From positions 127,485-191,484 of the forward strand of contig NZ_LXFU01000031.1 of assembly GCF_001657485.1 (NCBI RefSeq): a DNA stretch of 64,000 nucleotides, read 5' to 3'. The stretch comes from Rhizobium sp. WYCCWR10014. Lineage in GTDB: Bacteria; Pseudomonadota; Alphaproteobacteria; Rhizobiales; Rhizobiaceae. Under the pieces are notes generated by a model. It did not search any database. It was not told the DNA's origin and saw only the letters and a list, made by a program, of their open reading frames with translations. Shown here in pieces: positions 63,623 to 64,000 of this stretch. The position numbers and the translations under genes were made by a program. The first letter of the stretch is position 1. The number at the start of each line of letters is the position of its first letter.

Positions 63623-64000
63623 TTACTTCGGCTCGTCCATCATCTTCGGAACTTCGAAGGTGCCGGCCTTGATCTCCGCCCGTTTGGCCTCCATCGCAGC
63701 CTCTGCGTCGGCGGGCGCGACGCCCTTGACGAAGACGATATCGCTGCCGCCTTCCTTCATCAGGCCGTAGGACGTGTAGTTCCTGCCGACCGGCTTTCCG
63801 GCAGCGACATCGGCGATCGCAGCGTCCAGGATCGGGCGGAAATACCACATGGCGTTGGCAAACACCGTATCCGGATAACGTGGCGTATAGTCGATCAGCG
63901 AGCCGACCGACTTGATGCCGCGCTCCTTGGCGGCATCGGCGGTGCCGATGCGCTCGCCGAACAGGATGTCGGCGCCGGCGTCGATCTGGGCAAGACCGGC
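63623..64000 (-). CDS. BmpA/PnrA-type binding protein, C-terminal part
   Basis: Partial: the frame is open to the window end. The visible 125 residues match the end of basic-membrane-protein/PnrA nucleoside-binding lipoproteins (GADILFGERIGTADAAKERGIKSVGSLIDYTPRYP; a C-terminal repeat of conserved YGLMKEGG). It is 8 bp before the amidase gene and supplies ligand to the YufOPQ-like components. Confidence 0.85.
   Translation of the reverse strand, partial: AGLAQIDAGADILFGERIGTADAAKERGIKSVGSLIDYTPRYPDTVFANAMWYFRPILDAAIADVAAGKPVGRNYTSYGLMKEGGSDIVFVKGVAPADAEAAMEAKRAEIKAGTFEVPKMMDEPK

Overview
The window reads as a rhizobial (Rhizobium leguminosarum/etli type) accessory replicon or chromosomal accessory region. 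The grounds are the high-GC coding style, the very high density of ABC importers, short palindromic intergenic repeats of the kind found in Rhizobiaceae, and a phosphonate monoester hydrolase that, from memory, looks nearly identical to the characterised R. leguminosarum enzyme. No rRNA, tRNA, CRISPR array, prophage or insertion sequence was recognised.

Layout. 1-4.0 kb: end of a Ugp/MalK-type importer operon with a glycerophosphodiester phosphodiesterase, a LacI regulator and an inositol-monophosphatase-like phosphatase. 4.1-5.7 kb: a TPR-GGDEF diguanylate cyclase split by an in-frame TAA. 5.9-13.0 kb (minus strand): a divergent GDPD-like protein, then a Dpp/Opp-type importer (binding protein, two permeases, two ATPases) with a class V aminotransferase. 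13.3-22.7 kb: a probable organosulfur scavenging block, with two luciferase-like FMN monooxygenases, two SfnB/DszC-like acyl-CoA-dehydrogenase-fold enzymes and a ribose-type importer. 22.8-23.4 kb: a VapBC-type toxin-antitoxin pair. 23.6-31.1 kb: a LacI-controlled sugar/polyol operon (Gfo/Idh/MocA dehydrogenase, TIM-barrel isomerase, complete MalEFGK-type importer). 31.4-38.6 kb: phosphonate monoester hydrolase plus a complete Dpp-type importer.

38.7-47.8 kb: a LacI gene behind a perfect 27-bp palindrome, then a ribose-type importer and an unassigned catabolic set (phosphotriesterase-like hydrolase, glutamine-amidotransferase-like protein, BtpA/SgcQ-like protein, TenA-like protein, PfkB kinase, IMPase-like phosphatase). 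This is the best candidate for an undescribed pathway. Its transporter ATPase has lost the Walker A motif, and the altered bases form one arm of a perfect 16-bp inverted repeat whose other arm lies 7 nt upstream. That is the signature expected of a hairpin-templated (quasipalindrome) mutation.

47.9-51.8 kb (minus): an iron/polyamine/phosphonate-type importer. 52.0-55.0 kb: msrA, then a LysR gene divergent from an SDR/RraA-like pair. 55.2-57.0 kb: a compositionally different patch with a P-loop kinase and a nitrilase-superfamily protein lacking the usual catalytic Cys. 57.4-64.0 kb (minus): a BmpA/YufOPQ-type importer with an amidase and a cytosine-deaminase-like amidohydrolase; its binding protein runs off the window.

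Start codons were chosen from Shine-Dalgarno position, ATGA overlaps, signal peptides and domain onset. Several long open frames start far upstream of the real gene because they run in-frame into a neighbour; these were trimmed. Names are family-level. Substrates of the importers are inferred from neighbours only.
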